Positions 1 to 9,398 of a stretch of DNA of 64,000 nucleotides are shown one piece after another; the first letter of the stretch is position 1, and every line of letters begins with the position of its first letter. The stretch spans positions 496,001-560,000 of the forward strand of contig NZ_LT606948.1 in NCBI RefSeq assembly GCF_900095185.1. Direction: 5' to 3'. This DNA comes from Polynucleobacter necessarius (lineage in GTDB: Bacteria > Pseudomonadota > Gammaproteobacteria > Burkholderiales > Burkholderiaceae). Below the pieces are notes generated by a model. It was not told the DNA's origin. It ran no database searches and worked only from the letters and a program-made list of their open reading frames with translations. The position numbers were made by a program, and so were the translations under genes.

Positions 1-117
1 CGCAATACTATTCTGCAATTACGCGGTATTGACACCTTAAAAGAATTTATTGAGCGTCAACGCCTTCAAATGAAGGCTGAAGCTGATGCCGCCAAATCAC
101 AGGGGCGACTACTATAA
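1..117 (+). CDS. hprK: HPr kinase/phosphorylase, C-terminal end (gene cut by window edge)
   Basis: Only the last 38 codons are present, ending in TAA at 115-117. The frame reads [16 protein letters not shown] and then a charged tail, which matches the C-terminal helix of the bifunctional HPr(Ser) kinase/phosphorylase. This enzyme phosphorylates Ser46 of HPr, and an HPr carrying that serine is encoded near 31 kb in this window. rapZ starts 3 bases after the stop, so the two are almost certainly one transcript, as is usual in betaproteobacteria. The catalytic P-loop lies upstream of the window and cannot be judged. The identity rests on this short tail plus the rapZ neighbour. Confidence 0.75.
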   Translation, partial: RNTILQLRGIDTLKEFIERQRLQMKAEADAAKSQGRLL

Positions 118-120
118 ATT

Positions 121-1011
121 ATGCAGATTAATTTGATTACCGGAATCTCAGGCTCAGGCAAATCAGTAGCTTTGAGAGCTTTTGAGGATGCGGGTTATGA
201 CTGCGTCGACAATCTCCCCGTCTCTCTTTTAGAAAACCTTATCTCCACTCTAGAAAATGAGCAGTGTGCACAGGTTGCTGTAGCTATCGATGCGCGGCGC
301 GGACAGTCGATTGCGGATTTACCTTCCATACTTGAGAATTTACGCAAAAATAATCAAGTTAGAGTGATATTTTTAAATGCTGATACCAATACTCTAATAC
401 AACGATTTTCGGAGACGCGTCGTCGTCACCCCCTGTCCACTAGCTCCACACAATCTCAATCGACTACCCTGATTGAGGCAATAGATAATGAGCGCAACTT
501 GTTGGAGCCTTTGCGTGCTCAAGCACACAGCATTGATACCAGCAATATCCCAGCTCATGCACTACGCTCTTGGATCCAAGACCTTCTAAAAGATAGGTCC
601 GTAGGCCTCACTATCGTGTTTGAATCTTTTGGCTTTAAAAAAGGGGTTCCCAGTGAAGCTGATTTGGTATTTGATGTTCGCTGCCTACCAAACCCCCATT
701 ATGACAAAATCCTAAGGCCACACACGGGTAACGACAAACCAGTGCAAGAGTTTCTAGAAAAGATTCCGGAAGTAGTGAATATGGAGGCTGACATTACGCA
801 ATTTATTTATCGCTGGCTACCTCACTATCTTGCCGATGGTCGCAGTTACCTCACTGTTGCGATTGGCTGTACTGGTGGTCAACATCGCTCGGTCTACCTA
901 GTGAATCGACTGAGCCAATACTTCCGTGCCCAAAAGGATTTTGGCAACCTGCAGCTTAGCTTTTTAGATCGACACCGCGAACTAGACTCAATGCCTGTAG
1001 CCAGGCCTTAA
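121..1011 (+). CDS. rapZ: RNase adapter protein RapZ (YvcJ family P-loop protein)
   Basis: 296 residues, the usual length. The Walker A motif GISGSGKS is at residues 8-15, followed by the conserved GYDCVDNLP. The C-terminal domain has the family motif GCTGGQHRSVYL near residue 254. In enteric bacteria RapZ binds small RNAs and RNase E and senses glucosamine-6-phosphate; in other proteobacteria only nucleotide binding is well supported, so the RNA role here is inferred. It starts 3 bases after hprK. Its 3' end overlaps the convergent mutY by 56 bases. Confidence 0.93.
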   Translation: MQINLITGISGSGKSVALRAFEDAGYDCVDNLPVSLLENLISTLENEQCAQVAVAIDARRGQSIADLPSILENLRKNNQVRVIFLNADTNTLIQRFSETRRRHPLSTSSTQSQSTTLIEAIDNERNLLEPLRAQAHSIDTSNIPAHALRSWIQDLLKDRSVGLTIVFESFGFKKGVPSEADLVFDVRCLPNPHYDKILRPHTGNDKPVQEFLEKIPEVVNMEADITQFIYRWLPHYLADGRSYLTVAIGCTGGQHRSVYLVNRLSQYFRAQKDFGNLQLSFLDRHRELDSMPVARP

Positions 1012-2101
1012 TAGGCTGAGGTAAGCCGTAGCGCCCCAGATGACTGAAGGACACCCACTTTAAATCTGGATTTAAAAATTCCAGCTCTTTTGAGGAAGAG
1101 GTCCGCCAAATTTGCATCCATAATCGACGATGCGTAAAGATATGCTTAATCTCGTCAGATCTCGTTACAGATTTACATAATTTTGTAAGTGCGCCGATAT
1201 CTTCTTTAGGTAGCGTTGCTGCAAAGAGATTCTGAGAATTTAAATCGATCTTCTCAGCACCAGGCACCCTAGGTATCCAAGCCGATTCCGGTAAGGACCA
1301 AAGGCCTCCCCAAATTGCCTTACTCGGACGCTTTTGCAAAAGAATAGAGTTTCCGGAGCGCATTAAGAGCATATTGCAATCAAATTCTGGAGACTTTGTC
1401 TTGATTTTTTTTTGCGGAAGCAAAAGTACTTGATCGCTTAGATTGGCTTGACAGTCTTTTGCAAACGGGCACTTCTTTTCGGAGGTCAAACAAACTGGTT
1501 TACGTGCTGTGCACCAAGTTGCACCAAAGTCCATCAGTGCTTGTGTATATACAGGCATATCAATAGACTGAGTCGGTAAGAGATCTGTAGCCAAAGACCA
1601 AAGACGCTCGTTTACCTCCTGCTCTTGAATCGTGCCCTCTATTGCAAACAAGCGAGCAAGTATCCGTTTGACATTCGTATCCAAAATTGGAGCACGTTCA
1701 AGAAAAGCAAAAGCAGCAATTGCTCCCGCCGTCGATCTTCCAATACCCTTTAATTGCTCAAGCAGCACTGGATCTTTTGGGAAATTCCCACCCAACTCGG
1801 TCATAACTTGCTTCGCGCAAGCATGCAGATTTCTGGCACGTGTGTAATAACCTAATCCAGCCCATTCCGCCAATACTTCATCGATGTCTGCACTAGCCAA
1901 TTTTTTGACAGTCGGAAAGCGCTTCATAAAACGCGGATAACGCTCAAGAACAGTAGTAACTTGCGTTTGCTGCAACATAATTTCTGATACCCAAACAGCA
2001 TAAGGATCTCGTTTACCTTGCCATGGTAAACGAGATCGGCCGCTGACCCCATGCCATGCGATCAACGTTGCTGCAAATGTCTTGATCAACGTTTTTGGCA
2101 T
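956..2101 (-). CDS. mutY: A/G-specific adenine DNA glycosylase
   Basis: 381 residues. MutY removes adenine mispaired with 8-oxoguanine. The N-terminal domain has WVSEIMLQQTQV with the catalytic Glu, the helix-hairpin-helix LKGIGRSTAGAI, and LDTNVKRIL with the catalytic Asp. A four-cysteine iron-sulfur motif follows, then a NUDIX-like domain that recognises 8-oxoG. The spacing of the cysteines is C-x6-C-x6-C-x5-C, longer than the common C-x6-C-x2-C-x5-C. I start at the ATG at 2101 (MPKTLIKTF), because the longer reading to 2185 adds residues unlike MutY and lies inside mutM. The gene overlaps the mutM end by 16 bases and the convergent rapZ by 56. It looks intact although mutM next to it is broken. 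Confidence 0.9.
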   Translation of the reverse strand: MPKTLIKTFAATLIAWHGVSGRSRLPWQGKRDPYAVWVSEIMLQQTQVTTVLERYPRFMKRFPTVKKLASADIDEVLAEWAGLGYYTRARNLHACAKQVMTELGGNFPKDPVLLEQLKGIGRSTAGAIAAFAFLERAPILDTNVKRILARLFAIEGTIQEQEVNERLWSLATDLLPTQSIDMPVYTQALMDFGATWCTARKPVCLTSEKKCPFAKDCQANLSDQVLLLPQKKIKTKSPEFDCNMLLMRSGNSILLQKRPSKAIWGGLWSLPESAWIPRVPGAEKIDLNSQNLFAATLPKEDIGALTKLCKSVTRSDEIKHIFTHRRLWMQIWRTSSSKELEFLNPDLKWVSFSHLGRYGLPQPIKAWLQALSLVRGVDLKS

Positions 2102-2923
2102 TGAGGGCAATAGTAAGTAGAGCGCTGGCCTTGAACTATTTGATAAATCGATGTTTTGTAAACCTTGCAGGGCAAGCCATTGCAATCATAGACTTTAGTC
2201 TGGATCATAAAGCACCCCGGATCTCCATCGCTGTTAACAAAATCTTTTAGGGTACTACCACCGGCATCGATTGCCCTTTTTAAAATCAATCGCACAGCTT
2301 TTGCAAGACTCGAGCATTGTGATCGAGTCAGTTTTACTACTACCTTAGCAGGGTAAATACCCGACTCAAATACACTCTCAGAGCAGTAAATATTGCCAAC
2401 CCCTACTACTGCTTGTCCAGCTAAAAGAAACTGTTTAACAGTAATGCTGCGCTTACGCGAAGCTTGATACAGAATTTCAGCACCTAACTCTCCTGAAAAT
2501 TCTGGGGAAAATGGCTCTACTCCCAATTTTTGTAAAAGAGTAAATTGATCAATGGGTCCTTTAGATGTAGGATGCCATAAAATGGAACCAAATTTACGTG
2601 GATCATGCAAACGCAAACTCAACTGACCAAACTCTAAAGTGACTCGATCATGGGTCTTGAGTGGTTCAGAAAGAGGAAACACACGTAAAGTGCCCGTCAT
2701 TCCTAAATGAATCAATAAATACCCCCCATACCTTTCTAACAAAAGGTATTTACCGCGTCTTTTGATAGCATGGACTTTTTGCCCAGGCAAGATTTTGGTG
2801 AAGCTAACAGGCACAGGCCAACGTAATCGACCATCAATAATTGTGATGGCAGTGACTTTACCCCCCCCTCAAGGTGGGGGCAATTCCCCATCTAGTGACC
2901 TCTTCTGCTAGAAGTTCTGGCAT
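2086..2923 (-). pseudogene. mutM: Formamidopyrimidine-DNA glycosylase (MutM/Fpg), frameshifted near the N-terminus
   Basis: Fpg excises 8-oxoguanine using its N-terminal Pro. The ATG at 2923-2921 begins MPELLAEEVTRWGIAPTL and runs into TAA directly after a run of eight G on the coding strand (C8 at 2861-2868). With seven G the frame would continue into the long downstream frame, which reads KVTAITIIDGRLRWPVP and then a normal Fpg body to 2086. The body has the DPRKFGS motif and the C-terminal zinc finger (CNGLPCKV...CPQCQKR). The N-terminus is also altered: PELLAEE where the family has PELPEVE. The 242-residue open frame from a GTG at 2814 lacks the catalytic Pro and Glu, so it could not be an active glycosylase by itself. 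Probably a pseudogene; slippage in the G tract could restore some protein. Confidence 0.85.
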
Positions 2924-2952
2924 GCATAGATTGTAGATTCGCGGATTAGAAT

Positions 2953-4446
2953 ATGCTTATGAGTAAATGCGTACTACAACCTTTATTAAACAGCTTAGTC
3001 TTGGCAGCTTTGACTGGGGGAGTTATATCCCTTTCCCAGGCACAACCCCAGACCAATGGGATGCAAACCGGGGAGGCCCTCTTTGAGGTGCTGACCTCTG
3101 AAATCGCCCTTCAAAGAGGTGAGGCTAGTTTAGCTTTCAATACCTATTTAGAGATGGCACGTCAATATAAAGATCCTAGATTAGCTCAAAGGGCGATGGA
3201 AATTACAATTACAGGCGGCTCACCAGATCTAGCTATGCAAACCGCAAAAGTATGGGATGACTTGTCTGCAGCCTCAGACACTAAACCCAAAGAGATTTTG
3301 GTCACTCTTCTGATTCTAAGCAATCGTTGGCCTGAAGCAGTAAAGCCGACGATTACTTTATTGTACCAACAGACTCCTCCACAACAAGAAAATACTCTTT
3401 TACAGTTACAGGCGCTTCTTGCTAAAGCAAAGAATGAGTCCGAGGCACTCAGAGCTTTTTATGAAATCGCTTCTACGGTCAAAATTACATCAAAAAATCC
3501 TAGCTTGCTCTATACCTACGCAATGTCAGCTGAAAAAGTAGGTCGTATAGATGTGATGGAAAAATCCTTGCGTGAAATTTTACGCAAGAATCCAAACGAT
3601 GTGAATGCTTTAAATGCCCTTGGTTATTCACTAGCAGATCGCAATATCAAGTTGTCAGAGGCATTTGCACTGATTACTAAAGCACATCAACTGTCGCCAA
3701 AGGACGGTTTTATTTTAGATAGCTTAGGCTGGGTCAATTTCCGTCTAGGTAAAAATGCTCTTGCGCTTGGACAACTGCAACAAGCCTATGCAATAAAACC
3801 TGAAGCAGATATCGCGGCCCATGCTGGTGAAGTTTTGTGGGTCATGGATCGTCGACCTAAGGCTCAAGAGATGTGGCGTAAAGGGCAAAAACTAAACGCC
3901 AATAACCCAACCCTTAAGGAAACATTGCTGCGTCTCAAGCCAGATTGGACAAGAGAGAATTCTGTGGCGAAAGGCGCATGGGACGGTCGCTTTGCCGTGA
4001 AGATTACCGGCCTCACAGATACCAAAAATCAAGGTGGCTCCGGCGAATTTTCACTTACTCAGGAAGCCCTCAAAGATGTCTTAGAAATTCGCAATCCTAT
4101 GGGTGGGTCTATTGCAAAAATCACCATCATGCCAGGGGAGGCTACTCTTGAAAGCGATGGAAAAGTAGTTGCCGCAATAGATGCAGATACTTTGGTACAA
4201 AATACATTAGGTTTGCCGCTTCCTGCGCGTGGTTTATCGAACTGGTTAAAAGGTGAAGTCCGAGCCGGTAGTGAAGCTAGCATTGATCAAAATTCTCAAG
4301 GACAAGTCAGCAAAATTAGTCAAGATGGTTGGGATTTGATCTACACCTGGAGCAATACCAATTGTTTGGAAAGATTAACTATGACGCGCAACTCAAACAT
4401 TGGGTCGATCAATATCAGACTATTTTTTGATCGCCCAAATGATTAA
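2953..4446 (+). CDS. TPR-repeat protein fused in frame to a LolB-like domain
   Basis: 497 residues. A signal peptide (to about residue 30, ending near SQAQ) is followed by TPR-type helices to about residue 328, including ALNALGYSLADRN and ILDSLGWVNFRLGK. From about residue 338 the sequence switches to a LolB-like beta domain: WDGRFAVKI, a long stretch of strands, then LPARGLSNWLKGE and DGWDLIYTW. LolB is normally a separate outer-membrane lipoprotein that receives lipoproteins from LolA, and lies between this TPR gene and ispE. Here no stop, no second signal peptide and no lipobox Cys separate the two parts. A deletion that joined tpr and lolB is the likely origin. Whether the LolB half still works without its lipid anchor is unknown. 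ispE follows after 5 bases. Confidence 0.75.
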   Translation: MLMSKCVLQPLLNSLVLAALTGGVISLSQAQPQTNGMQTGEALFEVLTSEIALQRGEASLAFNTYLEMARQYKDPRLAQRAMEITITGGSPDLAMQTAKVWDDLSAASDTKPKEILVTLLILSNRWPEAVKPTITLLYQQTPPQQENTLLQLQALLAKAKNESEALRAFYEIASTVKITSKNPSLLYTYAMSAEKVGRIDVMEKSLREILRKNPNDVNALNALGYSLADRNIKLSEAFALITKAHQLSPKDGFILDSLGWVNFRLGKNALALGQLQQAYAIKPEADIAAHAGEVLWVMDRRPKAQEMWRKGQKLNANNPTLKETLLRLKPDWTRENSVAKGAWDGRFAVKITGLTDTKNQGGSGEFSLTQEALKDVLEIRNPMGGSIAKITIMPGEATLESDGKVVAAIDADTLVQNTLGLPLPARGLSNWLKGEVRAGSEASIDQNSQGQVSKISQDGWDLIYTWSNTNCLERLTMTRNSNIGSINIRLFFDRPND

Positions 4447-4451
4447 TCACA

Positions 4452-5330
4452 ATGGCGAGCGTTCATTCTTTAACTCTGCACGCACCAGCAAAGCTCAATC
4501 TTTTTTTGCACCTTGTTGGACGTAGGGCCGATGGCTACCATCTGCTGCAATCGGTCTTTCAATTAATTGACTGGTGTGACACGCTTCACTTAAAACGCAT
4601 TTCTGAAAATGAAATATGTCGAGTAAATCCAATTCCTGGCGTTCTACCCCAGGATGATCTTGTAGTAAGAGCTGCGAATCTACTTAAAGATTTTTGCAAG
4701 GTTGACTATGGAGTAGAGATTGACTTGCAAAAGGAAATTCCGATGGGTGCGGGTATGGGAGGTGGATCCTCGGATGCTGCAAGCACCCTCATAGGTCTCA
4801 ATGCTTTATGGAATCTTCATCTTTCTACAGAAGCGCTTTGCTCGCTCGGCCTGAAACTGGGTGCAGACGTTCCATTCTTCATCTTTGGAAAAAATGCATT
4901 CATCGAGGGAATTGGGGGAAAAATTGAAGCAATTTCTCTTCCAACCCTCTATTTTCTGGTGATCTTTCCCAATCGAGGGATTGCGACCGCTAGTATTTTT
5001 CAAGATCCAGAATTGACCCGAGATCACAGTCAGATTACAATTGATAGCTTTCTAGCGTCGCCAGGGTCTTATCAATCAAATGATTGTCAGGCTGTAGCGA
5101 TGCGGATATGCCCAGAAGTGAAGCAAGCTTTAGATTGGATTACTCAGGCAGTACCGGACGCACAGCCCCGAATGTCTGGTTCCGGAAGTAGCGTTTTTAC
5201 AGTTTTAGAACCTAATACTGATATCGCAACACTGGAAAATCTTCTTCAGAATCTTCCTGAAGGGTGGGTAGGTCGGGTTGTTCGTGGGCTAAATAAAAAT
5301 CCCGCTTACAATTTGATTTCTTCAAAATAA
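4452..5330 (+). CDS. ispE: 4-diphosphocytidyl-2-C-methyl-D-erythritol kinase
   Basis: 292 residues, the normal size. It phosphorylates CDP-methylerythritol in the non-mevalonate isoprenoid pathway. GHMP-kinase features are complete: PAKLNLFLHL near the start, the glycine-rich ATP loop PMGAGMGGGSSDAAS near residue 97, GADVPFFIFG with the catalytic Asp, and the C-terminal MSGSGSSVF. It starts 5 bases after the TPR-LolB gene, and tRNA-Gln lies 5 bases after its stop, so all may be one transcript. No lesion is seen. Confidence 0.95.
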   Translation: MASVHSLTLHAPAKLNLFLHLVGRRADGYHLLQSVFQLIDWCDTLHLKRISENEICRVNPIPGVLPQDDLVVRAANLLKDFCKVDYGVEIDLQKEIPMGAGMGGGSSDAASTLIGLNALWNLHLSTEALCSLGLKLGADVPFFIFGKNAFIEGIGGKIEAISLPTLYFLVIFPNRGIATASIFQDPELTRDHSQITIDSFLASPGSYQSNDCQAVAMRICPEVKQALDWITQAVPDAQPRMSGSGSSVFTVLEPNTDIATLENLLQNLPEGWVGRVVRGLNKNPAYNLISSK

Positions 5331-5335
5331 GCTGT

Positions 5336-5412
5336 AGGGGAATCGCCAAGCTGGTTAAGGCACTGGATTTTGATTCCAGCATGCGAAGGTTCGAATCCTT
5401 CTTCCCCTGCCA
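5336..5412 (+). tRNA. glnQ-tRNA: tRNA-Gln (anticodon TTG)
   Basis: A full cloverleaf can be drawn. The 7-bp acceptor stem is AGGGGAA with TTCCCCT. The anticodon stem CTGGA/TCCAG holds the loop TTTTGAT with anticodon TTG at 5370-5372. The T arm is GAAGG-TTCGAAT-CCTTC. The CCA end is encoded at 5410-5412. It lies between ispE and prs, its usual place in betaproteobacteria. Confidence 0.95.
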
Positions 5413-5466
5413 ATGACTTTAGAAGCGACAAAGATAAACTTTTGACCCCACAAAACCCCTAAGACT

Positions 5467-6432
5467 ATGTCCCCCACAAACGCAGATTTATTGACTCTTT
5501 TTACAGGCAACGCAAATCCCGTTTTGGCAGAGGCAGTAGCCAAAGAACTCAACCTCCCGATGGGAAAAGCCTTTGTTGGACGTTTCTCAGACGGTGAGAT
5601 CCAAGTAGAAATTCAAGAAAACGTCCGCGGAAAAAATGTCGTCGTTATCCAATCAACCTGTGCGCCTACAAACGACAATCTGATGGAGCTCATGATCATG
5701 ATTGATGCCCTTAAACGGGCTTCTGCAAGCCGCATAACCGCTGTGATCCCATACTTCGGCTACGCCCGCCAAGACCGTCGCCCTCGTTCTGCACGAGTTG
5801 CTATCTCTGCACGCATTGTGGCTAATATGCTTCAATCGGTTGCCGGGATCGAGCGTGTTTTGACGATGGATTTGCATGCTGATCAGATTCAGGGATTTTT
5901 TGATATCCCAGTAGATAATATTTACGCCTCCCCAGTTTTACTGGCTGACTTACAAGCGCAGAAATCTCAAAAAGATCTCATCATCGTTTCACCTGACATT
6001 GGCGGCGTAGTGCGCGCCCGTGCAATGGCGAAACAATTAGGCACTGATTTAGCAATTATTGATAAACGCCGTCCAAAAACCAACGTTTCTGAGGTCATGC
6101 ACCTCATTGGCGAAGTTGAAGGCCGTCATTGCGTCATCATGGACGACATCATCGATACTGGTGGTACGCTCTGTAAGGCTGCAGAAGCTCTAAAAGAGCG
6201 GGGCGCTAAGGGCGTAACCGCCTACTGTACCCACGCCGTTCTCTCAGGCGGAGCTGTGGCCCGTATTGCTGCTTCCAAACTAGATGAGTTAGTAGTTACT
6301 GACACGACTCCTCTAACCCCAGAGGCTATGAAGGTAGCAAAAATCCGCCAATTGAGCGTTGCCTCTATCCTTGCTGAAACCCTTTCCCGCATTATCAAAG
6401 GTGATTCAGTGATGTCGATGTTTGCTGAATAA
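5467..6432 (+). CDS. prs: Ribose-phosphate pyrophosphokinase (PRPP synthase)
   Basis: 321 residues. It makes PRPP from ribose-5-phosphate and ATP for nucleotide, His, Trp and NAD synthesis. The sequence has the [10 protein letters not shown] region, the flexible [11 protein letters not shown] segment, the signature [17 protein letters not shown], and the PRPP loop [11 protein letters not shown]. Length and motifs are those of class I enzymes. It sits 54 bases after tRNA-Gln and is followed by rplY. Confidence 0.96.
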   Translation: MSPTNADLLTLFTGNANPVLAEAVAKELNLPMGKAFVGRFSDGEIQVEIQENVRGKNVVVIQSTCAPTNDNLMELMIMIDALKRASASRITAVIPYFGYARQDRRPRSARVAISARIVANMLQSVAGIERVLTMDLHADQIQGFFDIPVDNIYASPVLLADLQAQKSQKDLIIVSPDIGGVVRARAMAKQLGTDLAIIDKRRPKTNVSEVMHLIGEVEGRHCVIMDDIIDTGGTLCKAAEALKERGAKGVTAYCTHAVLSGGAVARIAASKLDELVVTDTTPLTPEAMKVAKIRQLSVASILAETLSRIIKGDSVMSMFAE

Positions 6433-6568
6433 GCCAAAAATCAGCGTTTTACTGCAGTTTTTGTGAGTTTTAAGCATAATAAGGGCAAAAATGTCTTTTC
6501 CCACGATATAATTGAAGGCTTTTCTGCTTGGTCGCGAGCGGAAATTAACCTTAGATAGGGAATTTATC

Positions 6569-7198
6569 ATGAAAGTAGTAGCTTTTGAAAGAAGCGTACA
6601 GGGAACGGGTGCGAGCCGCCGTCTGCGCAATTCCGGAAAAACTCCGGGAATCGTTTACGGTAGTAAAGATTCTGCCTTGGTCATCGAGTTAGACCACAAC
6701 GCGTTGTTCCATGCTCTCCGCAAGGAAGCATTTCACTCATCCATTTTAGATTTGGAAATCGGCGGAAAAATACAAAAAGTGTTGTTGCGCGATTACCAAA
6801 TGCATCCATTTAAGCCATTGGTATTGCACATTGACTTCCAGCGCGTATCTGCGACTGAGAAAGTTCATATGCGCGTTCCATTACATTTCACCAATGCTGA
6901 CACTTCAGCAGCTGTGAAATTGCAAGGCGCAGTAATCAGCCACATCATGACTGAACTCGAAGTTTATTGTTTACCAGCAGACTTACCAGAGTTCATTGAC
7001 GTGGACTTGGCGAAGATTGAAGTTGGTCATGGCATCCATGCTAAGGACATCGCATTACCAAAAGGCGTTACTTTGGTAATGCATGTAGAGCAGGAGAATC
7101 CAGTACTTGCGAATGCCCGTATTCCAGCAGTTAAAACTGCTGAGCCTACAGCTGCGCCAGCTGCGCCTGCAGCTGAAGCGCCAAAAGATAAAGCTTAA
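6569..7198 (+). CDS. rplY: 50S ribosomal protein L25, CTC type
   Basis: 209 residues from the ATG at 6569 (MKVVAFER), preceded by an AGGG ribosome binding site. A longer reading from 6512 adds residues unlike L25. The first 95 residues form the 5S rRNA-binding L25 domain, with the conserved [17 protein letters not shown]. The rest is the C-terminal TL5/CTC beta domain, ending in an Ala-Pro-rich tail. It is followed by a strong terminator. The prs-rplY-pth order is conserved in betaproteobacteria. Confidence 0.95.
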   Translation: MKVVAFERSVQGTGASRRLRNSGKTPGIVYGSKDSALVIELDHNALFHALRKEAFHSSILDLEIGGKIQKVLLRDYQMHPFKPLVLHIDFQRVSATEKVHMRVPLHFTNADTSAAVKLQGAVISHIMTELEVYCLPADLPEFIDVDLAKIEVGHGIHAKDIALPKGVTLVMHVEQENPVLANARIPAVKTAEPTAAPAAPAAEAPKDKA

Positions 7199-7223
7199 TT
7201 TCATTAGCTAGATCGCTTGTACG

Positions 7224-7254
7224 AGAAAGCCCGCATAAGCGGGCTTTCTTTTTT
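7224..7254 (+). terminator. Rho-independent terminator after rplY
   Basis: An 11-bp stem (AGAAAGCCCGC with GCGGGCTTTCT) around the loop ATAA is followed by a run of T. It lies 25 bases after the rplY stop and ends the ispE/prs/rplY group. The 98 bases between it and pth show nothing else that I can name. Confidence 0.92.
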
Positions 7255-7351
7255 CCATCTTCTCCACATCGCTGAGCGTGATCCCTTTCCCTTCGCTCTT
7301 ACCCTCATTCTATATTTTGGCTAAATACTGTTATGTCTTTAAACTCTCATC

Positions 7352-7945
7352 ATGACTAAATTAATTGTTGGTCTAGGCAATCCTGGAGATGAACACGAAG
7401 AAGATCGGCACAATGCAGGATTCTGGTTTGTTGACGCCCTGACGAAACAATTAAGCGTTCGCTTTGAAACAGAAAAGCGCTTTCATGGAACGGTAGCAAA
7501 AGCGAAATGGGAGGGAGAAGATCTTCTTCTCTTAAAACCAAGTACTTATATGAATCTCAGTGGTCAAGCTGTAGGTGCCTTATGTCGATTCCACAAAATC
7601 ATTCCAGCGGATATTTTGGTAGTTCAAGATGAGCTTGATCTCAAGCCTGGAACTGCACGTCTGAAATTAGGTGGGGGCACAGGAGGACATAATGGCTTGA
7701 AGAATATTCAGGCACACCTCAGTACATTGGACTACTGGCGTCTGCGTTTAGGAATTGGTCACCCCAGAGACTTGGTGGCGGGAGATGGTAGGCCTATGGA
7801 TGTTGCAGACTATGTATTACGTCGTCCGCAATTAAGCGAACAAAAACTGATTGATGCCAGCATTAAAAATAGCTTGCAGATATTGTCGCCCTTTTTAAAG
7901 GGCGATTCTCAAACCGCTATGATGGAACTACATTCCAAAGGCTAG
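7352..7945 (+). CDS. pth: Peptidyl-tRNA hydrolase
   Basis: 197 residues. It releases peptides from prematurely dropped peptidyl-tRNA. The start reads MTKLIVGLGNPG, followed by RHNAGFWFVD with the catalytic His, then KPSTYMNLSG and the DELDLKPG...GGGTGGHNGLK region with the catalytic Asp and substrate-binding Asn. The frame is intact. It is transcribed alone, after the rplY terminator. Confidence 0.96.
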   Translation: MTKLIVGLGNPGDEHEEDRHNAGFWFVDALTKQLSVRFETEKRFHGTVAKAKWEGEDLLLLKPSTYMNLSGQAVGALCRFHKIIPADILVVQDELDLKPGTARLKLGGGTGGHNGLKNIQAHLSTLDYWRLRLGIGHPRDLVAGDGRPMDVADYVLRRPQLSEQKLIDASIKNSLQILSPFLKGDSQTAMMELHSKG

Positions 7946-7959
7946 CTTAGCCACTGATT

Positions 7960-8232
<273 letters not shown>

Positions 8233-8245
8233 TTACTCACTAATG

Positions 8246-8743
8246 TCACTCTTTGTTCTGCGCCCCAGAAGAAATCTTGTTGACGAGCCATTTTTCTACC
8301 GATGGACACACAAACTTACCAACGTCACCGCCCATCGAAGCGATTTCACGTACGAAGGTGCCAGATATAAATTGATATTGATCAGACGGCGTTAAGAACA
8401 AAGTGTCTACATCGGGCAATAAGTAGCGGTTCATTCCCGCCATTTGAAACTCGTATTCAAAATCAGAGACTGCCCGTAAACCTCGCACAATGACGCGCGC
8501 ATTGTGCTCACGAGCAAAATCTTTCAATAGTCCAGTAAAACCATCCACTTTTACATTGGGATGGTGACCTAAGACTTCCTTAGCAATGTCAATACGCTCT
8601 TGCAAGGTAAAAAATGGATGCTTACTACGGCTATCTGCAACGCCCACAATCAGCTCAGTAAAAATACTGGAGGCACGGCGTACTAAGTCCTCGTGACCAC
8701 GAGTAAATGGATCAAATGTTCCAGGGTATACAGCAACAGTCAT
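8246..8743 (-). CDS. coaD: Phosphopantetheine adenylyltransferase
   Basis: 165 residues, normal length. It transfers AMP to 4'-phosphopantetheine in CoA synthesis. The nucleotidyltransferase motif [14 protein letters not shown] is at residues 8-21. [19 protein letters not shown] and the C-terminal [11 protein letters not shown] are typical. It lies between rsmD and the ferredoxin gene in one minus-strand run. The unlinked type III pantothenate kinase coaX (41.3 kb) acts earlier in the same pathway. Confidence 0.96.
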   Translation of the reverse strand: MTVAVYPGTFDPFTRGHEDLVRRASSIFTELIVGVADSRSKHPFFTLQERIDIAKEVLGHHPNVKVDGFTGLLKDFAREHNARVIVRGLRAVSDFEYEFQMAGMNRYLLPDVDTLFLTPSDQYQFISGTFVREIASMGGDVGKFVCPSVEKWLVNKISSGAQNKE

Positions 8744-8765
8744 AGCGCTCCTAAGGCTTTATCGG

Positions 8766-9398
8766 CTACAGGCAAGAGTTTAGTCTATTTCCGCTTCGAA
8801 ATAGACAAGCTTTTACTTGTCCTGCCTCTAAGTATTTTCCACAATGCCAGCCTGGCAATAGATCCTCTATCTCTTCAAGTGGACGACTTGAGGGAACTTC
8901 AACATAAATACCTCCGCCAGCAGAGTCATCGCACACCCTAGCAGCCTCAGTAAGCACTTGATTTAGCAAGCTTGAGTCCTGAAAGAGAGGATCAGTAAAA
9001 ATTAAATGACTGGAGTGATCCGCCTGTTTTCGCAAAAACTCCAGACTGTCTCGATGCAAAATTTCGACTGTACCAATAGCGGGGGACGACTGCAATAAAC
9101 CAAAATTCGTATTTAAATGTGTATATGCCCTTTTATCTTTCTCAAGCAATACTACCAACGCAGCACCTCTAGAAGCCGCCTCAAAACCGAGCGCTCCAGT
9201 GCCTGCAAAAAGATCTAAACAACGTAACCCTGTTAAATCTTGTCCCAGCCAATTAAATAACGTCTCTCGGATACGATCTGTGGTTGGCCGCAAACCTGGA
9301 AGATCGAGAACCGTTAATAAGCGACTTCTCCAGTTGCCACCAATAATCCTGACTTTTTTTGGTAGCTCAGTTTTGCTGGGCTTAGCAGGCTTACTTAT
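8766..9398 (-). pseudogene. rsmD: 16S rRNA (guanine966-N2)-methyltransferase RsmD, start codon lost and catalytic motif altered
   Basis: RsmD methylates G966 of 16S rRNA. The reading frame can be followed upstream to SKPAKPSKTELPKKVRIIG and GGNWRSR, the normal N-terminus. The codon where ATG is expected is ATA at 9398-9396. No ATG, GTG or TTG exists before a TTG at 9293, which would drop 35 residues including the conserved IIGGNWRSR. The SAM motif DLFAGTGALGFEAASRG is intact. The catalytic DPPF motif reads DPLF (one C to T change). Two separate lesions argue for a decaying gene, though translation from ATA cannot be excluded. The expected start overlaps the end of the upstream M16 gene. Confidence 0.72.

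Noticed and set aside
2102-2185. Longer MutY starting at 2185
   Set aside because: The extra 28 residues are unlike MutY and overlap the zinc-finger end of mutM; the ATG at 2101 fits the family.
2861-2880. C-rich/G-rich inverted repeat (CCCCC and GGGGG) as a terminator
   Set aside because: It lies within the mutM coding region, is not followed by a T run, and is explained by glycine codons plus a slippage tract.
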